Source of the DNA: an uncultured Clostridia bacterium
GTDB lineage: Bacteria > Bacillota > Clostridia > Christensenellales > UBA1242
Assembly (NCBI GenBank): GCA_944382715.1
Contig: CALWNC010000004.1
Location: 1-64,000, forward strand
Reading direction: 5' to 3'
Length of the DNA: 64,000 nucleotides
How positions within the stretch are numbered: position 1 is the stretch's first letter; each line of letters opens with the position of its first letter. A model generated the notes under the pieces. That model saw only the letters and a program-made list of their open reading frames with translations. It was not told the origin of the DNA and did no database searches. Positions 8,433 through 19,500 of this stretch are shown one piece after another. The position numbers and the translations under genes were made by a program.

Positions 8433-10238
8433 TTATTGCAAATTGTTATCATCACTTGAATTGTAGAACTTATCATGTGACCATAAAATTTCACAAGTAG
8501 AAGAATAATTAGAGTTTGTTTCATTTGTTGTTTTTTCAGTTCTTACAGCTGAAATTGTTCCGTTATTTTCACAAGTTTCAATGTTTTCAACATCTATGCT
8601 TATATTACAAGCAAAGTTTACAATACCTGATGCTGCATAATAACTTAATCCACCATTATCTACTGGATCTGTCTCTTTATTATTTAAAGAAGAGATATTA
8701 CCATAATTTGAACAATCTTTAATACTAATTGATTCAATTTTACCACTTGTAATTGTACCAACACCAATGATACCTGAAGCTCTTCTTGTAGCAGAAACAG
8801 TTGCACGGTTTACACAATTTTCAACTGTTACATCAACAGCATAAATACGCCCAACAACACCAGCAGTAGCATCATAACCCTTGATAGTTCCACTTACAAC
8901 TTCGCAGTCAGAGATTGTAAATGTACTACCACCAGCAAATCCAACAACGGCTGCAACACTATCACCAAGATAATAACTATTTACTGAACCTTCAGTTTTT
9001 TCATAAACAAGGTCAATATCAACACTTGCCATTTTTACATTTTTGATTGTTGCATTATAAACTGAGCCAAATAGACCAAATACATACTCTTCGCAGTTTG
9101 CAGGAGTTGTACTATTGCTTCCAGCAAAAGATGATGTGATTTGGAAACCTTTATTTGTAAGACCTGAAATTGTGTAACCTTGTCCATCGAATGTACCTTG
9201 GAATACTGCTGAATTCTCACTAATGTTTTCTCTGTAATTTGCACCAATTGGTGTCCATGCACGAGAAGAAATGTCAATGTTTGCAGTTAAAACTACTGTT
9301 GCCCCAACATAAGTTACACCATTGTTAACCTTATCTCTAAAACGAGCAAGCTCTTCATAAGAACCAATTTCTAATCTGTATTCACTGCTGTCAGTTTTTG
9401 TAACACCTTCTCCCGAACCTGTAACATTGGCAATATAAGCACTATTTGATTGAACATAAGTAACCCCTGAATTTGTTGTTAAAGATGCAACATAAGAGCC
9501 ACTTTCAAATGCAACCTTACCAGAAGTTGCAGTAACCTTAAAACTATTTCTTACATAACCATATTCATGATATGAATCATTTGCAGTTTGTTGAACGACA
9601 ACATTATTTACCACTGAATGGTTATTAATAGTACCTGTTGTAGAATTTACAGTTAAAGTACCTTGAATTGCTCCATTAACATTTACGACTGCATCTGAAT
9701 TAAGATTTTCAACTGTTACATTTCCTGTTAAGGTATATGCACCAGTGTCAAGAGATGAGTTGTTTGAAAGAGTAATATTTCCACTTACATTTTGTACTAA
9801 ATAGTAACTATATGCTGAGCCATTAGTTTCGTCTGCAGATTTAACTGTAAGATAGAAAGAACTCGTATCATTTTCATCGTATGCTTTAGAATTAAATAAA
9901 ACTTCACCATCGCTGTTTAGATAAAGAATTTGGTTTGTCTTTTTATCCCAAACAAAAACATTTCCATCAGCTCTAGGATTCAAATTTTCAAGTCTATAAC
10001 CACCTTTTTCTAGAGCAATGAGAACTTCTTCCATAGATTCAGGAGTACCATTCTCAACTTCGCTAGTGGTTAAAATTGTATTCATATTTTTAGCAAGAGC
10101 AGTATCACTAGCAATATTTGCTCTATTGATAAGACCAACAAAAGTTGGAATTAATATTGCAGATAATATACCAATTATCGCAATAACAATAACTAGTTCT
10201 ACAATTGTAAAACCTTTGTTTTTCCTTTTAATGTTCAT
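8433..10238 (-). CDS. Type IV pilin-signal protein with large repeat-rich extracellular domain
   Basis: A predicted surface protein delivered by prepilin processing. The N-terminus is a textbook class III signal: basic leader, KG|FTIVE cleavage site (about residues 8-14), then a hydrophobic helix to about residue 33 and a pilin-like alpha segment. From about 100 onward it has Asn/Ser/Thr/Val-rich stretches, and from about 340 repeating blocks such as EYVFGLFGSV, TISDCEV and SGIIGVGTITSG with regularly spaced Gly, Asn and Cys. These resemble GLUG-type or beta-solenoid repeats. At 601 aa it is far longer than ordinary pilins (130-200 aa). An AAGGAG site lies 7 bases before the ATG. It follows a small membrane protein by 45 bases. 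No pilus assembly genes are in the window. Adhesin function is inference. Confidence 0.85.
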   Translation of the reverse strand: MNIKRKNKGFTIVELVIVIAIIGILSAILIPTFVGLINRANIASDTALAKNMNTILTTSEVENGTPESMEEVLIALEKGGYRLENLNPRADGNVFVWDKKTNQILYLNSDGEVLFNSKAYDENDTSSFYLTVKSADETNGSAYSYYLVQNVSGNITLSNNSSLDTGAYTLTGNVTVENLNSDAVVNVNGAIQGTLTVNSTTGTINNHSVVNNVVVQQTANDSYHEYGYVRNSFKVTATSGKVAFESGSYVASLTTNSGVTYVQSNSAYIANVTGSGEGVTKTDSSEYRLEIGSYEELARFRDKVNNGVTYVGATVVLTANIDISSRAWTPIGANYRENISENSAVFQGTFDGQGYTISGLTNKGFQITSSFAGSNSTTPANCEEYVFGLFGSVYNATIKNVKMASVDIDLVYEKTEGSVNSYYLGDSVAAVVGFAGGSTFTISDCEVVSGTIKGYDATAGVVGRIYAVDVTVENCVNRATVSATRRASGIIGVGTITSGKIESISIKDCSNYGNISSLNNKETDPVDNGGLSYYAASGIVNFACNISIDVENIETCENNGTISAVRTEKTTNETNSNYSSTCEILWSHDKFYNSSDDNNLQ

Positions 10239-10283
10239 TTAGTTTCTCCTTTTTGAATATTGTTTTGATTTATAAATAAAGCT

Positions 10284-10715
10284 CTAACTTATCAGTCTAC
10301 ATAAAACAAGATAAATTTTTTCTTTCTTTTGAGGTTCTTCTAAGCTAGTTAATTGTATATCTTTATGTAAAGTGGTTGTAATTTCGCTTTGTTCTTTTAT
10401 GAAAATTTGTATATATTCAAGTATGTTTGCAATAGATAAAACTGTCATAAATAAAATTGCAAACATTATAACTTCAATAAGTGAAAAGTTAAGACTATTA
10501 GTTGATAAAACAAGTACTTGTAATGATTTAATCATTCGTGAGATTTGACCACTAGTACCCTGCAATTTGAAAATTGCATTTGGTAACACAAATAAAACTA
10601 AAAGGAACTCGAAAAAAGATAGAATTGCTTGTACATAAGATAAAATTTTCATCTTTTTACTACTGAATTTAAAAGATACAATCAAGCAAAAAAGTGATAA
10701 TACAAATTCAATCAT
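10284..10715 (-). CDS. Small membrane protein upstream of the pilin-like gene, function unknown
   Basis: I do not recognise the family. The 143-aa sequence has about three hydrophobic segments (about 1-17, 26-50 and 79-104) and a mixed-charge C-terminal tail with KEEQ/EEPQKKEK character, probably cytoplasmic. A strong GGGAGGGGG site precedes the ATG. It is first in a probable two-gene unit with the pilin-like gene and lies downstream of the repeat-bearing leader described separately. A role in displaying the pilin-like protein is suggested only by proximity. Confidence 0.7.
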   Translation of the reverse strand: MIEFVLSLFCLIVSFKFSSKKMKILSYVQAILSFFEFLLVLFVLPNAIFKLQGTSGQISRMIKSLQVLVLSTNSLNFSLIEVIMFAILFMTVLSIANILEYIQIFIKEQSEITTTLHKDIQLTSLEEPQKKEKIYLVLCRLIS

Positions 10716-10921
10716 TTTCCCCCTCCCTCATTATTTTTATTGCACAAAAATTCCTCTTTCAAATTGTTGTTAATAAATTAATAACATTATTTTTAAAACA
10801 AGAAATAATTATAAATTTGGTGAATTCTTTTTAAGTCGTGATACCCCTTTTGTATAAAGTTATTTTTATTACACTAATTGTTTTAAATTAATCAAATTTT
10901 AATTTAAACATAAATTTTTGC

Positions 10922-11052
<131 letters not shown>

Positions 11053-11056
11053 AGCG

Positions 11057-11085
11057 ATTATAATTTCTCATATATTACCTGTCAA
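11057..11085 (-). promoter_or_regulatory. Perfect consensus sigma-A promoter upstream of the CAGA repeat
   Basis: Minus strand: -35 TTGACA (11080-11085), exactly 17 bases, -10 TATAAT (11057-11062). All twelve positions match consensus. The predicted start falls at the first bases of the CAGA run. Confidence 0.9.
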
Positions 11086-11306
11086 GTGTTTATAAATTTT
11101 TTCTATATAAATACAAAAAGATTTAGCATAAAACTAAGTTGTTATTTTAAAATTAATAGAAAAAATGCAAACTAAATCACAGCAAATAAATTTATAAGCA
11201 AAATTGTTGTTATTTTATATTTATATATATAACATTTTAACATTAAAAATGACAAAATACAACAAAAAATTAGTAAAAATTACACTAAAATTAATTTTGA
11301 AACAAA

Positions 11307-11334
11307 AAAGAGATTAAATAAAATTAATCTCTTT
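11307..11334 (-). terminator. Rho-independent terminator of the ftsK-recA operon
   Basis: A 9-bp stem (AAAGAGATT/AATCTCTTT) followed by a T-run on the minus strand, 18 bases past the recA stop. Confidence 0.85.
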
Positions 11335-11351
11335 AAACTATTAATCAATTA

Positions 11352-12422
11352 TTAATCAATATCTGTAATTTCATCAGTGTTATCGTTTTCATCATAACTT
11401 GCAGTTTTAGGTACAAGGAGTTCACGAATTTTTTGAGTAATTTCTTCACAAAATGCCGGGTTTTCAGTAAGGTATTTTCTAACATTATCTCTTCCCTGAC
11501 CAATTTTTTCACCATTATAACTAAACCAAGCACCACTTTTTTGAATTATATCATTATTGACAGCAATGTCAAGTATACAAGATTCATTAGAAATACCTAA
11601 TCCAAAAATAATATCAAACTCTGCAACTTTAAATGGTGGAGCAACCTTATTTTTAACGACCTTGACTCTAGTTCTAGCACCAATTGCAGTGTCACCTTCT
11701 TTAATTATTTCACCCTTTCTAACATCAAGTCTTACACTAGAATAGAATTTAAGTGCAACACCTCCTGCAGTAGTTTCAGGGTTGCCAAACATAACACCGA
11801 TTTTTTGCCTAAGCTGGTTAATGAAGATTACGCAAGTCTTGGTTTTATTTACAATTGCAGTAAGCATTCTAAGTGCTTGACTCATAAGTCTTGCCTGCAA
11901 ACCAACATGAGCGTCCCCCATTTCGCCGTCAATTTCTGCTTTTGGAGTTAAAGCTGCAACTGAGTCAACGACAATAACATCAAAAGCACCAGACCTAACC
12001 AAATTATTTAATATGTCAAGTGCCTGTTCACCATTATCTGGTTGTGAAACATATAAATTGTTAACATCAACTCCAAGCCTAGCAGCATATGTAGGGTCAA
12101 GAGCATGTTCTGCATCAATAAAGCCTGCGAGTCCCCCCATTTTTTGAGCCTGAGCAACGATATGAAGAGAAACTGTTGTTTTACCTGAACTTTCAGGTCC
12201 ATAAATTTCAACAATTCTACCTCTTGGAACGCCACCAACACCGAGTGCCATATCAAGAGCTAGACAACCTGTAGGAATGACATCAACTTTTTCATTCCCA
12301 AAGTCACCAAGACGCATTACGCTACCCTTTCCGTATTCCTTTTCAATTTGAGCAATTGCAGCCTCAAGATTTTTCATCTTATCATCTGATTTAGGCTCAA
12401 AAGCCTTTTTCTTATCTGCCAT
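11352..12422 (-). CDS. recA: Recombinase A
   Basis: Binds single-stranded DNA, catalyses strand exchange and activates SOS cleavage. 356 aa. Walker A is GPESSGKTT (about residues 70-78) and the Walker B-like strand is [10 protein letters not shown]. The L1/L2 regions ([37 protein letters not shown]) and the C-terminal acidic tail ([13 protein letters not shown]) are present. It is last of the operon M16-ftsK-paralog-rimO-pgsA-recA, 18 bases after pgsA, with a terminator downstream. I saw no clear LexA or DinR box immediately upstream, as expected for a distal operon position. In many Firmicutes rny is close downstream; here a pilin island intervenes. Confidence 0.99.
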   Translation of the reverse strand: MADKKKAFEPKSDDKMKNLEAAIAQIEKEYGKGSVMRLGDFGNEKVDVIPTGCLALDMALGVGGVPRGRIVEIYGPESSGKTTVSLHIVAQAQKMGGLAGFIDAEHALDPTYAARLGVDVNNLYVSQPDNGEQALDILNNLVRSGAFDVIVVDSVAALTPKAEIDGEMGDAHVGLQARLMSQALRMLTAIVNKTKTCVIFINQLRQKIGVMFGNPETTAGGVALKFYSSVRLDVRKGEIIKEGDTAIGARTRVKVVKNKVAPPFKVAEFDIIFGLGISNESCILDIAVNNDIIQKSGAWFSYNGEKIGQGRDNVRKYLTENPAFCEEITQKIRELLVPKTASYDENDNTDEITDID

Positions 12423-12440
12423 AAATTTTTAATTTCTCCT

Positions 12441-13067
12441 TTAAATATTTACTTCATTTTGCGTATTATTTTCATTTTGCATATTTTGGTTTTTAAGTGC
12501 CTTTACGGCATTCTTTGAATAATTTATGCAAGATACAATTGCAAGTAAAACCCCAATTATCATTAATGCAAGTCCCGTATAACCAATAACATCAACAAAA
12601 ACATTATCAATAGTTATTCTAAGAGCAACAAAAAGCATTAGAATCATATTTGAAACGTCAAGAAAGAAAGATTTAACTTTTCCAAATATGTCTGCTGAAA
12701 TAACGACATTTTTATTGGCAGCAACCATTCTAATTCCACCAATTAATATATCTCTGAGTACAACCACTAAAAGCATTAATATTTCAAGCCAAACATAAGT
12801 CACTCCAGAAAATAAGACTAAAATCATTGCCGTTGTAGTTATAAATTTATCTGCAATTTGGTCCATAAATTTTCCAAAATCGCTAATAAGATTATACTTT
12901 CTTGCAATTTTACCATCTAGTAAATCAGTAAAACAACCAAGAACATAAATTCCAAGTGATATATAAATACCTATGCCATTTGGAATAGGAAGCAAGAAAA
13001 ATAAAACAACAAGTGGTGTAAATATAATTCTTGACATTGTTAGTATGTTTGGAATATTTTTATTCAT
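12441..13067 (-). CDS. pgsA: CDP-diacylglycerol-glycerol-3-phosphate 3-phosphatidyltransferase
   Basis: Integral membrane enzyme committing CDP-diacylglycerol to phosphatidylglycerol synthesis. The CDP-alcohol phosphotransferase signature is intact at about residues 48-75: DLLDGKIAR, then G (GKFMD) and the final D (DQIAD). About five to six membrane segments are visible, with an Asn/Gln-rich cytoplasmic tail. The 208-aa length is slightly longer than the usual 180-195 because of that tail. The start overlaps rimO by 8 bases, indicating translational coupling. Confidence 0.95.
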   Translation of the reverse strand: MNKNIPNILTMSRIIFTPLVVLFFLLPIPNGIGIYISLGIYVLGCFTDLLDGKIARKYNLISDFGKFMDQIADKFITTTAMILVLFSGVTYVWLEILMLLVVVLRDILIGGIRMVAANKNVVISADIFGKVKSFFLDVSNMILMLFVALRITIDNVFVDVIGYTGLALMIIGVLLAIVSCINYSKNAVKALKNQNMQNENNTQNEVNI

Positions 13068-14457
13068 AAACTGTTTCTCCTTTTAAATCTGAGCCATAAA
13101 TTTTTGTAATTTTAACATTATAATGGCGACCAAGTTCCATTGATTCTTTTGAAGTAAAGAAAATAAGAGTATCCACATCAGGAGCTTGATACTGAGATCT
13201 TCCGATGCAAAGTCCAGACTCAAAATCAATGCCTTCATAACAAACATCTAAAACTTGACCCACAAAAGATTTGTTAATTTCTTTACTTATTCTTTTTTGA
13301 ATTTGTATAAGTTTATTAAGTCTTTTCTCTTTTACTTCTTCATCAACTTGGTCACTCATATCACCTGCAACAGTTCCATCTTCTCTCGAATAGGCAAAAA
13401 ATCCAACATTTAAAAGTTTAGAATTTTCCACGAACTCACAAAGCTCTTTAAAATCTTCATTTGTTTCTCCCGGAAATCCTGTCATTAAAGTTGTTCTTAT
13501 AGCCACAAACTGTGGAAGAGATTTTACTTTATTAATTAATTTTTCAATATCTTCCGTTGTTGTCTTTCTATTCATTCTTTTAAGTACAGAGTTTGAGATG
13601 TGTTGCAAAGGTATATCAAGATAATTACAAAGTTTTTTATTATTCATCATTTCATCAAAAAGTTCATCTGTAATCATCTCAGGATAACAATAAAGCAATC
13701 TTATCCAAACCAAATTTTCAATTTTAGACAGTTCTCTTATTAGATTAACAAGTTGAGACTTACCTGTCTTATCAATTCCATATCTAGAAATATCTTGTGC
13801 CACTAAAATAAGTTCAGTTGCACCTGCACTAACTAAATACTTTGCTTCTTCCAATATATCCGAAATTGACTTTGATCTATATCTTCCACGAATATATGGG
13901 ATTGTACAAAATGTGCAATAATTGTCACAACCATCAGCTATTTTAAGATAGGCATAGTGAATTGGAGTTGTAACTATTCTTTCTTTTATATAAGGAAGTG
14001 TATTTGCACCCTCAATTTTAACTATTTTTTTATTAGTTTCAAAAGAAGATTTTAAGATTGAAGCAATGTTTTGATATTGATCTATACCGAGAATAATGTC
14101 TACATCAGGGAATTTATCAATAATTTCATTTGACCATTTTTGAGACATACAACCTGTGACAACAAGTCTTTTGCAATTGTAATTTTCATTTCTGCGATAC
14201 TCACTCATCTCCTCAATTGTGTCAGTTGATTCTTGTCTTGCACTTGTAATAAAACCACATGTATTAATAATTATAATATCAGCCCTAGTTTCATCGTCCG
14301 TAAAATAATAACCAGCATTTTTTAAGTGTGTTATCATAATTTCAGTATCAACTCGGTTTTTATCACAACCAAGCGAAATTATTCCAACAGACAGGGGTTT
14401 GCTTTTTTCTTTTATATCTACACTATCCAACTCTTGTATATTTTCAGTTTTTTCCAT
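13060..14457 (-). CDS. rimO: Ribosomal protein uS12 methylthiotransferase
   Basis: Radical-SAM enzyme adding a methylthio group to an aspartate of ribosomal protein S12. Domains: an N-terminal UPF0004 part with SLGCDKNRVDTE and two further cluster cysteines (NTCGF, TGCMSQ), radical SAM motif CDNYCTFCTIP (about residue 176), and a C-terminal TRAM domain. IRGRYRSKSI and TTLMTGFPGET blocks match RimO rather than MiaB. 465 aa. It sits within the ftsK-recA operon in the expected order just before pgsA. Confidence 0.95.
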   Translation of the reverse strand: MEKTENIQELDSVDIKEKSKPLSVGIISLGCDKNRVDTEIMITHLKNAGYYFTDDETRADIIIINTCGFITSARQESTDTIEEMSEYRRNENYNCKRLVVTGCMSQKWSNEIIDKFPDVDIILGIDQYQNIASILKSSFETNKKIVKIEGANTLPYIKERIVTTPIHYAYLKIADGCDNYCTFCTIPYIRGRYRSKSISDILEEAKYLVSAGATELILVAQDISRYGIDKTGKSQLVNLIRELSKIENLVWIRLLYCYPEMITDELFDEMMNNKKLCNYLDIPLQHISNSVLKRMNRKTTTEDIEKLINKVKSLPQFVAIRTTLMTGFPGETNEDFKELCEFVENSKLLNVGFFAYSREDGTVAGDMSDQVDEEVKEKRLNKLIQIQKRISKEINKSFVGQVLDVCYEGIDFESGLCIGRSQYQAPDVDTLIFFTSKESMELGRHYNVKITKIYGSDLKGETVYE

Positions 14458-14491
14458 AATTCCTTTGTACTCCTAACTCATACATCATTAA

Positions 14492-16522
14492 TTATTTTTC
14501 AATGTTTTTAATGAGTAATTCTATTTCTTTTTGTGTAATTATAGGAGTTTTAAGATGTTCTAATTTATCACTATAAAGCGTTTTTATAATATATTCATCA
14601 TCATAGCCAATCTTTTCTGCCCCTTCTTCACCAAGCTGACTTATTGAAGACTCAGCTAAATCCGTTTTAAATGAAATTCTTGTTTGTAAATTAAAATTAA
14701 TTTTATCAGCAATATTTTCATCAAATGAAACCAAATTTACATAAACTCCAACAAGCCTACCAAATCTCAAAATATAAGTTAAATTATTATCAATTTCATT
14801 TGAATCATCAAGGTGAGAAGCCCTTGTATAATTATTAAAAAACAAAACAATGTATGGAAGTGGAGCAACTTTAGCCTTTTTCATTTCATCATTAAATTTT
14901 TCAATACTTTTTGCATTTGCCTTTGCGAGAGATTTGTATCGTGAATCAATTTCATGGCATAAATCTTTAAGATTTTGTATAATTTCCCTATTTGATTCTG
15001 CAACTGTATCATATAACATATATGAAAGATTGTTATATACAGAGAATTGACCACCAATCTTGGCATCACAAATTACAAAGTTTATATCATATCTGGAGTT
15101 TTTCAATAACAAACTCATAATTATAGAACTAAACAAGTTAAATACACTCTTCTCATTTTCACTAAAAATTATAGTATTGTAAAAATCTTTAAAATTTTGA
15201 CAATAAACATTTGCTTCTTCGTCAACGCCATAAATACAAGTTAGATTGTCACTCCCCATAAAAGATTTTGACCTAATTATATCTATAAAATTAACATCTT
15301 CAATCTTTTTTAAATAAATTTTTTCGTTTGAACTGTCTAATTTAGCAGTTTTTTGTTCAGTATTTTCTTCAATTTCTTTTTTAATGTTAGGTTTATCATC
15401 TGAAACTTCACCTTGCTTTGTGTTTTCACTTGAATTAATTACCGAATCTTTATTATTTTTATCTGACACTGTTTCAGCTGTTTTATTATTAATTCCATCA
15501 ACATTTGGAACGGCAAAAGCAGTAAAAGGTTTTGGCTCAGCAGAAGTTTCTTCATTCATTTGTCTTTTAGTTTGATTAGAAATCGTTTCATATTTTTGCT
15601 TTGTATAGCTTTCTTCTTGAGTAGCCGTGGATTTAATATTACTTATAACATTATCCGTAACAACGCTTTCTAAATTTTTGTTAGCACTATTATTAATATT
15701 ATCACTAATATCAGATCGTAAATTATCGGTTTGAGTAACATAATCAGTGTTCCTTGATAATCTTTCCTTATTGTCATCTAAATTATCTAACTGATCTACA
15801 TCGGATTGAATTTTAGATTCTTTCGTTGTTTCAATTTCAGACTGCTTTCCACTTTCAACAGTTTCATCGTTTCCTTTTATATCTTCGCTTTCATTTGAAA
15901 TTTCATTGCTTTGAGTTATATCCTTATCTTCATTTAAAATAGCATTATCATTAATATCTTCATAAGCATCAGATGATTTCTCTTCATTGTCCAATTCATA
16001 ATCTAATTCATCAGGATCAACTCCTAAATCTTGCCCAACAAAATCATTAAGAATATCAAGCAAATCATCATAATCTTCTTCATCACTTTCCTCAGGCTCT
16101 TTTTTATCTGATTCTTCGTTACCTTTTTTTATCTCAATTGTTGGAACTTCGTCCTCAGAATTTATTTCAAATTGAGAAAAATTATCATACATTGATAAAT
16201 CTTTATTATCATCTAAATTTTGATTATTATCCAAATCAGTTCCCTGCACATTTGAATTATCTACATTTTTAAATTCAGATGAGTTTGACGAATTTAAGCT
16301 ATTATCTTCAATGCCTGCGTTTTCACCATTATTCTGCTCATTGACATTTTTATCAATATATTCTTTATTTTCATTACTTTCTTGCTTTTCTGGAATCTCT
16401 GGTTGTTCAATTTTCTTAGGTTTTTTAACAGGCTCAGGAGTAGAAACACCAAGTTCAGCATTAAGTGCTTCTCTTGCTTTTCTAAGTTCTTCTAAGTCTA
16501 TTTTTTGTACATTACTCCCCAT
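14492..16522 (-). CDS. FtsK/SpoIIIE motor-domain paralog with degenerate ATPase motifs
   Basis: No family name is obvious, but the last about 260 residues line up with the ftsK product encoded just upstream. EKSVFNLFSSIIMSLLLKNS matches GKSVFIHNIIISLIYKYS; GQFSVYNNLSYML matches VEFNVYNGLPHLM; EIDSRYKSL matches EMDRRYDLM; and PLPYIVLFFNN matches KLPYIVIVVDE. The Walker A Gly/Lys pattern is gone (FSENEKSVF, about residue 452) and the Walker B acidic pair is Asn-Asn (about 560). The first about 410 residues are an acidic Asn/Asp/Glu/Ser-rich disordered region. The winged-helix gamma domain is absent. It starts 18 bases after ftsK. It is probably a non-hydrolysing partner or regulator of FtsK; the function is inference. 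Confidence 0.7.
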   Translation of the reverse strand: MGSNVQKIDLEELRKAREALNAELGVSTPEPVKKPKKIEQPEIPEKQESNENKEYIDKNVNEQNNGENAGIEDNSLNSSNSSEFKNVDNSNVQGTDLDNNQNLDDNKDLSMYDNFSQFEINSEDEVPTIEIKKGNEESDKKEPEESDEEDYDDLLDILNDFVGQDLGVDPDELDYELDNEEKSSDAYEDINDNAILNEDKDITQSNEISNESEDIKGNDETVESGKQSEIETTKESKIQSDVDQLDNLDDNKERLSRNTDYVTQTDNLRSDISDNINNSANKNLESVVTDNVISNIKSTATQEESYTKQKYETISNQTKRQMNEETSAEPKPFTAFAVPNVDGINNKTAETVSDKNNKDSVINSSENTKQGEVSDDKPNIKKEIEENTEQKTAKLDSSNEKIYLKKIEDVNFIDIIRSKSFMGSDNLTCIYGVDEEANVYCQNFKDFYNTIIFSENEKSVFNLFSSIIMSLLLKNSRYDINFVICDAKIGGQFSVYNNLSYMLYDTVAESNREIIQNLKDLCHEIDSRYKSLAKANAKSIEKFNDEMKKAKVAPLPYIVLFFNNYTRASHLDDSNEIDNNLTYILRFGRLVGVYVNLVSFDENIADKINFNLQTRISFKTDLAESSISQLGEEGAEKIGYDDEYIIKTLYSDKLEHLKTPIITQKEIELLIKNIEK

Positions 16523-16540
16523 AATGTGCCCCTCCTAAAT

Positions 16541-19500
16541 CTAAAATTCACCAATATTAGTCCCGTTATCGTCAGTTCCCAAATCAATATCTTCTCCAAA
16601 ATCACGCTTATACTGTTCAGGTGTGATAATAACCTTTCTAGTTTTTGAGCCAGAAGCTCCACCAATATAACCCCTATTTTCAAGTTGATCCATAATTCTA
16701 CCAGCTCTCGCATATCCAATTTGTAATCTTCTTTGAAGATATGAAGTTGATGCTGCCCCATTTTGCATAAAAAGTTTGATGGCAGTTTTGAAGTATGGGT
16801 CAAGTTCCTTTGGAGGTGGAACATCTCCCGATTCATGATTATCACCAGTTGAAGTGTCTTGAGCATTTATCATATTTTCCACTGACTCATCATAATTAAC
16901 TTTGTTATGCTTAATATCATATTCAATAATTTTTCTAAGTTCTTCATCTGTGCAGTATGATGCCTGAAGTCTGTACATCGCAGAAGTGCCATTTGGCTTA
17001 TATAACATATCACCCTTTCCAAGCAAGTTTTCTGCACCTACTGTACCAAGAATTGTTTTTGAGTCAAATGCAGAGGACAGAGAAAATGCTATTCTACTAG
17101 GTACATTATTTTTGATAATACCAGACATTACATCAACAGATGGTCTTTGAGTAGCAAGAACAAGATGCATACCACATGCTCTTGCAAGTTGAGTAATTCT
17201 TTGAATACATGCCTCAGCCTCTTTTTTGTTTGCCATAATAACCTCAGCAAACTCATCAACAACAATTACTATGTAAGGCAATTTTTCAAATTGACCTGAT
17301 TTAACTAGTTCACTATTATTGTAAGGCACAATATCCCTATAACCTGACCTAGACATCAAGTCGTAACGCCTATCCATTTCCTTTACACACCACTTCAAAG
17401 CATTAACAGCTTTTTCGGTACCCATAACGACCTCTGGAGTCATTAAGTGTGGAAGTCCATTATAAACATTAAATTCAACTCGTTTAGGGTCAATAAGTAC
17501 AAGTCTTAAATCATCAGGACTATACTTATAAATCAAGCTGATAATTATATTATGAATAAAAACTGATTTACCTGAGCCTGTTTGTCCAGCAATAAGCAGG
17601 TGTACCATTTTAGCAAGACTACCCACAACAATTTCACCAGAAATATCCTTTCCTATTGCAATTGGAAGTGGATCAGTACAATTTTTAAACGCTTTAGATT
17701 CTAGAAGTTCTCTCTGAGATACATTTGTAAATGTATCATTTTCAAGTTCAATTCCAACATATTCGGTTCCTGGAATTGGCGCTTGAATATTAATTGTTTT
17801 TGCTGAAAGAGTCTTTTTTATATCAAGTTCATAACTTGGTATCTTTTTTATAGAAACACCAAGGGGAACAGAAAGTTCATATCTAGTAATTTTAGGACCT
17901 CTAATGATATTAGCAACACTAACTGGTATATTAAATGATTTTAATGCAATTTCAAGACCTTTTGCTTTTCTTTCTTGCTCTTCTTCATAGTTCCCATTAT
18001 CAATTTCAATTGGATTTAATAAATCAAGTGGTGGTGGATTATACTTTACTCCAACAAGACCCATTTTTAAGTTTGAGCTCGTTTTCTTTTCAGGTTCTTT
18101 TGCAGGAATAGTAACGTTGTTTAAGTCCGTAAAAGTTGGTTCAGAGATTCTAGTTGGATAAACATTTTGTTCTTCAGTTTGTAAACTCTGATTATTTTCC
18201 TGTACACTTGTTTCTCTATTACTAGTTTCTGTATTATTAGAAATGTCTGAAAAATTCCCAAATGTGTTATCTGAAAATGTAATATCACTGAAATCATTAT
18301 TAGAACTATCCAAACTGGTATAATTATTATCATAGTCATTTTGAATTGAAGATTCAATATTATCGTTGCTATTTAAAATTTCAGAAATTTTATCATCAAC
18401 CATACTTGAACTGAAATCAGAATTTGATGAATTATTTACATCTTCATCACCATTAAATTGATATGAATAATTAAAATCGTCATCATTAAACTTCCATTCC
18501 ATATCTTTTTTGGTTAATCTTTCGGAGTCGTCTGGCGTTTCACTAGTAAATGAAGTTGGCTGACTATACACATCTTGACTATTATTATAAGACTGATAAT
18601 TTTCATTGCCACTTTCTTGAGAGTAAGATTCATAAGAAGGATTTATTTCATTTGAATTATAATCCGTGTTAAATGTTGCCTGTAAAAATTTTCTTCTCTC
18701 TTCATTTTCATCATAAACATTTGGATAATCGCCAGGATTATAAACATTTTTAGAAAAATGGTTTGGAGTTTGACTTTGTACTGCATCATCTCCAAAAGGA
18801 TTTGTATTAGAATAATCATTATGTGAAGAATATAAATTACTTCCCTGAGAATAAGATGGGTTATATTGTTCATATCCAGCTTCATCACTAGGATAATTTT
18901 CGTTATATTGCCCATACTGATCTCCACCCATACCATAATAACTTTGGTTATCGTCATAAACTTGATTATCGGTGATTTCATCGACAACATCTGCCTGACT
19001 ATATTGTTTTTGCTTAAAAGTAGAATTTGTTTGAGTTTCATTATAATTTGCAGTAATTTCTGCAACTACATCATCTTCTGTATACTTCATAGAATCGTCA
19101 GAATTTGAAAATGAATAGTTAGGTTGTCCATCAGCAGAAACACCAGCATCACTTTTTAGTACCTTATCTCTAATTTTTCTAGAGTGTAGTTTACGAATAT
19201 GTTTTTGCTCATACTTACCATAAAGTTCAAAATCTATAAATAAACCAATAAAAATTGTAGCAAATATTACAAAAACAACAATGGCACCCATTCCACCAAT
19301 CAAATAAGAAATTGAACCTGCAAGCAAACAGCCAATACTTCCGAGAAGTGTATAATTTGAATAAGAAAAATCAAGATATTCTTTAAAAGTACTCCCCGAA
19401 GCAACACTGTCTAGAATTGAATATGTTCTAATTGAATGAATAACTAAAAGTAAAAAGTAAATAAAGCAAATCATAAAAACTGTTGCTTTTATACTTCTTT

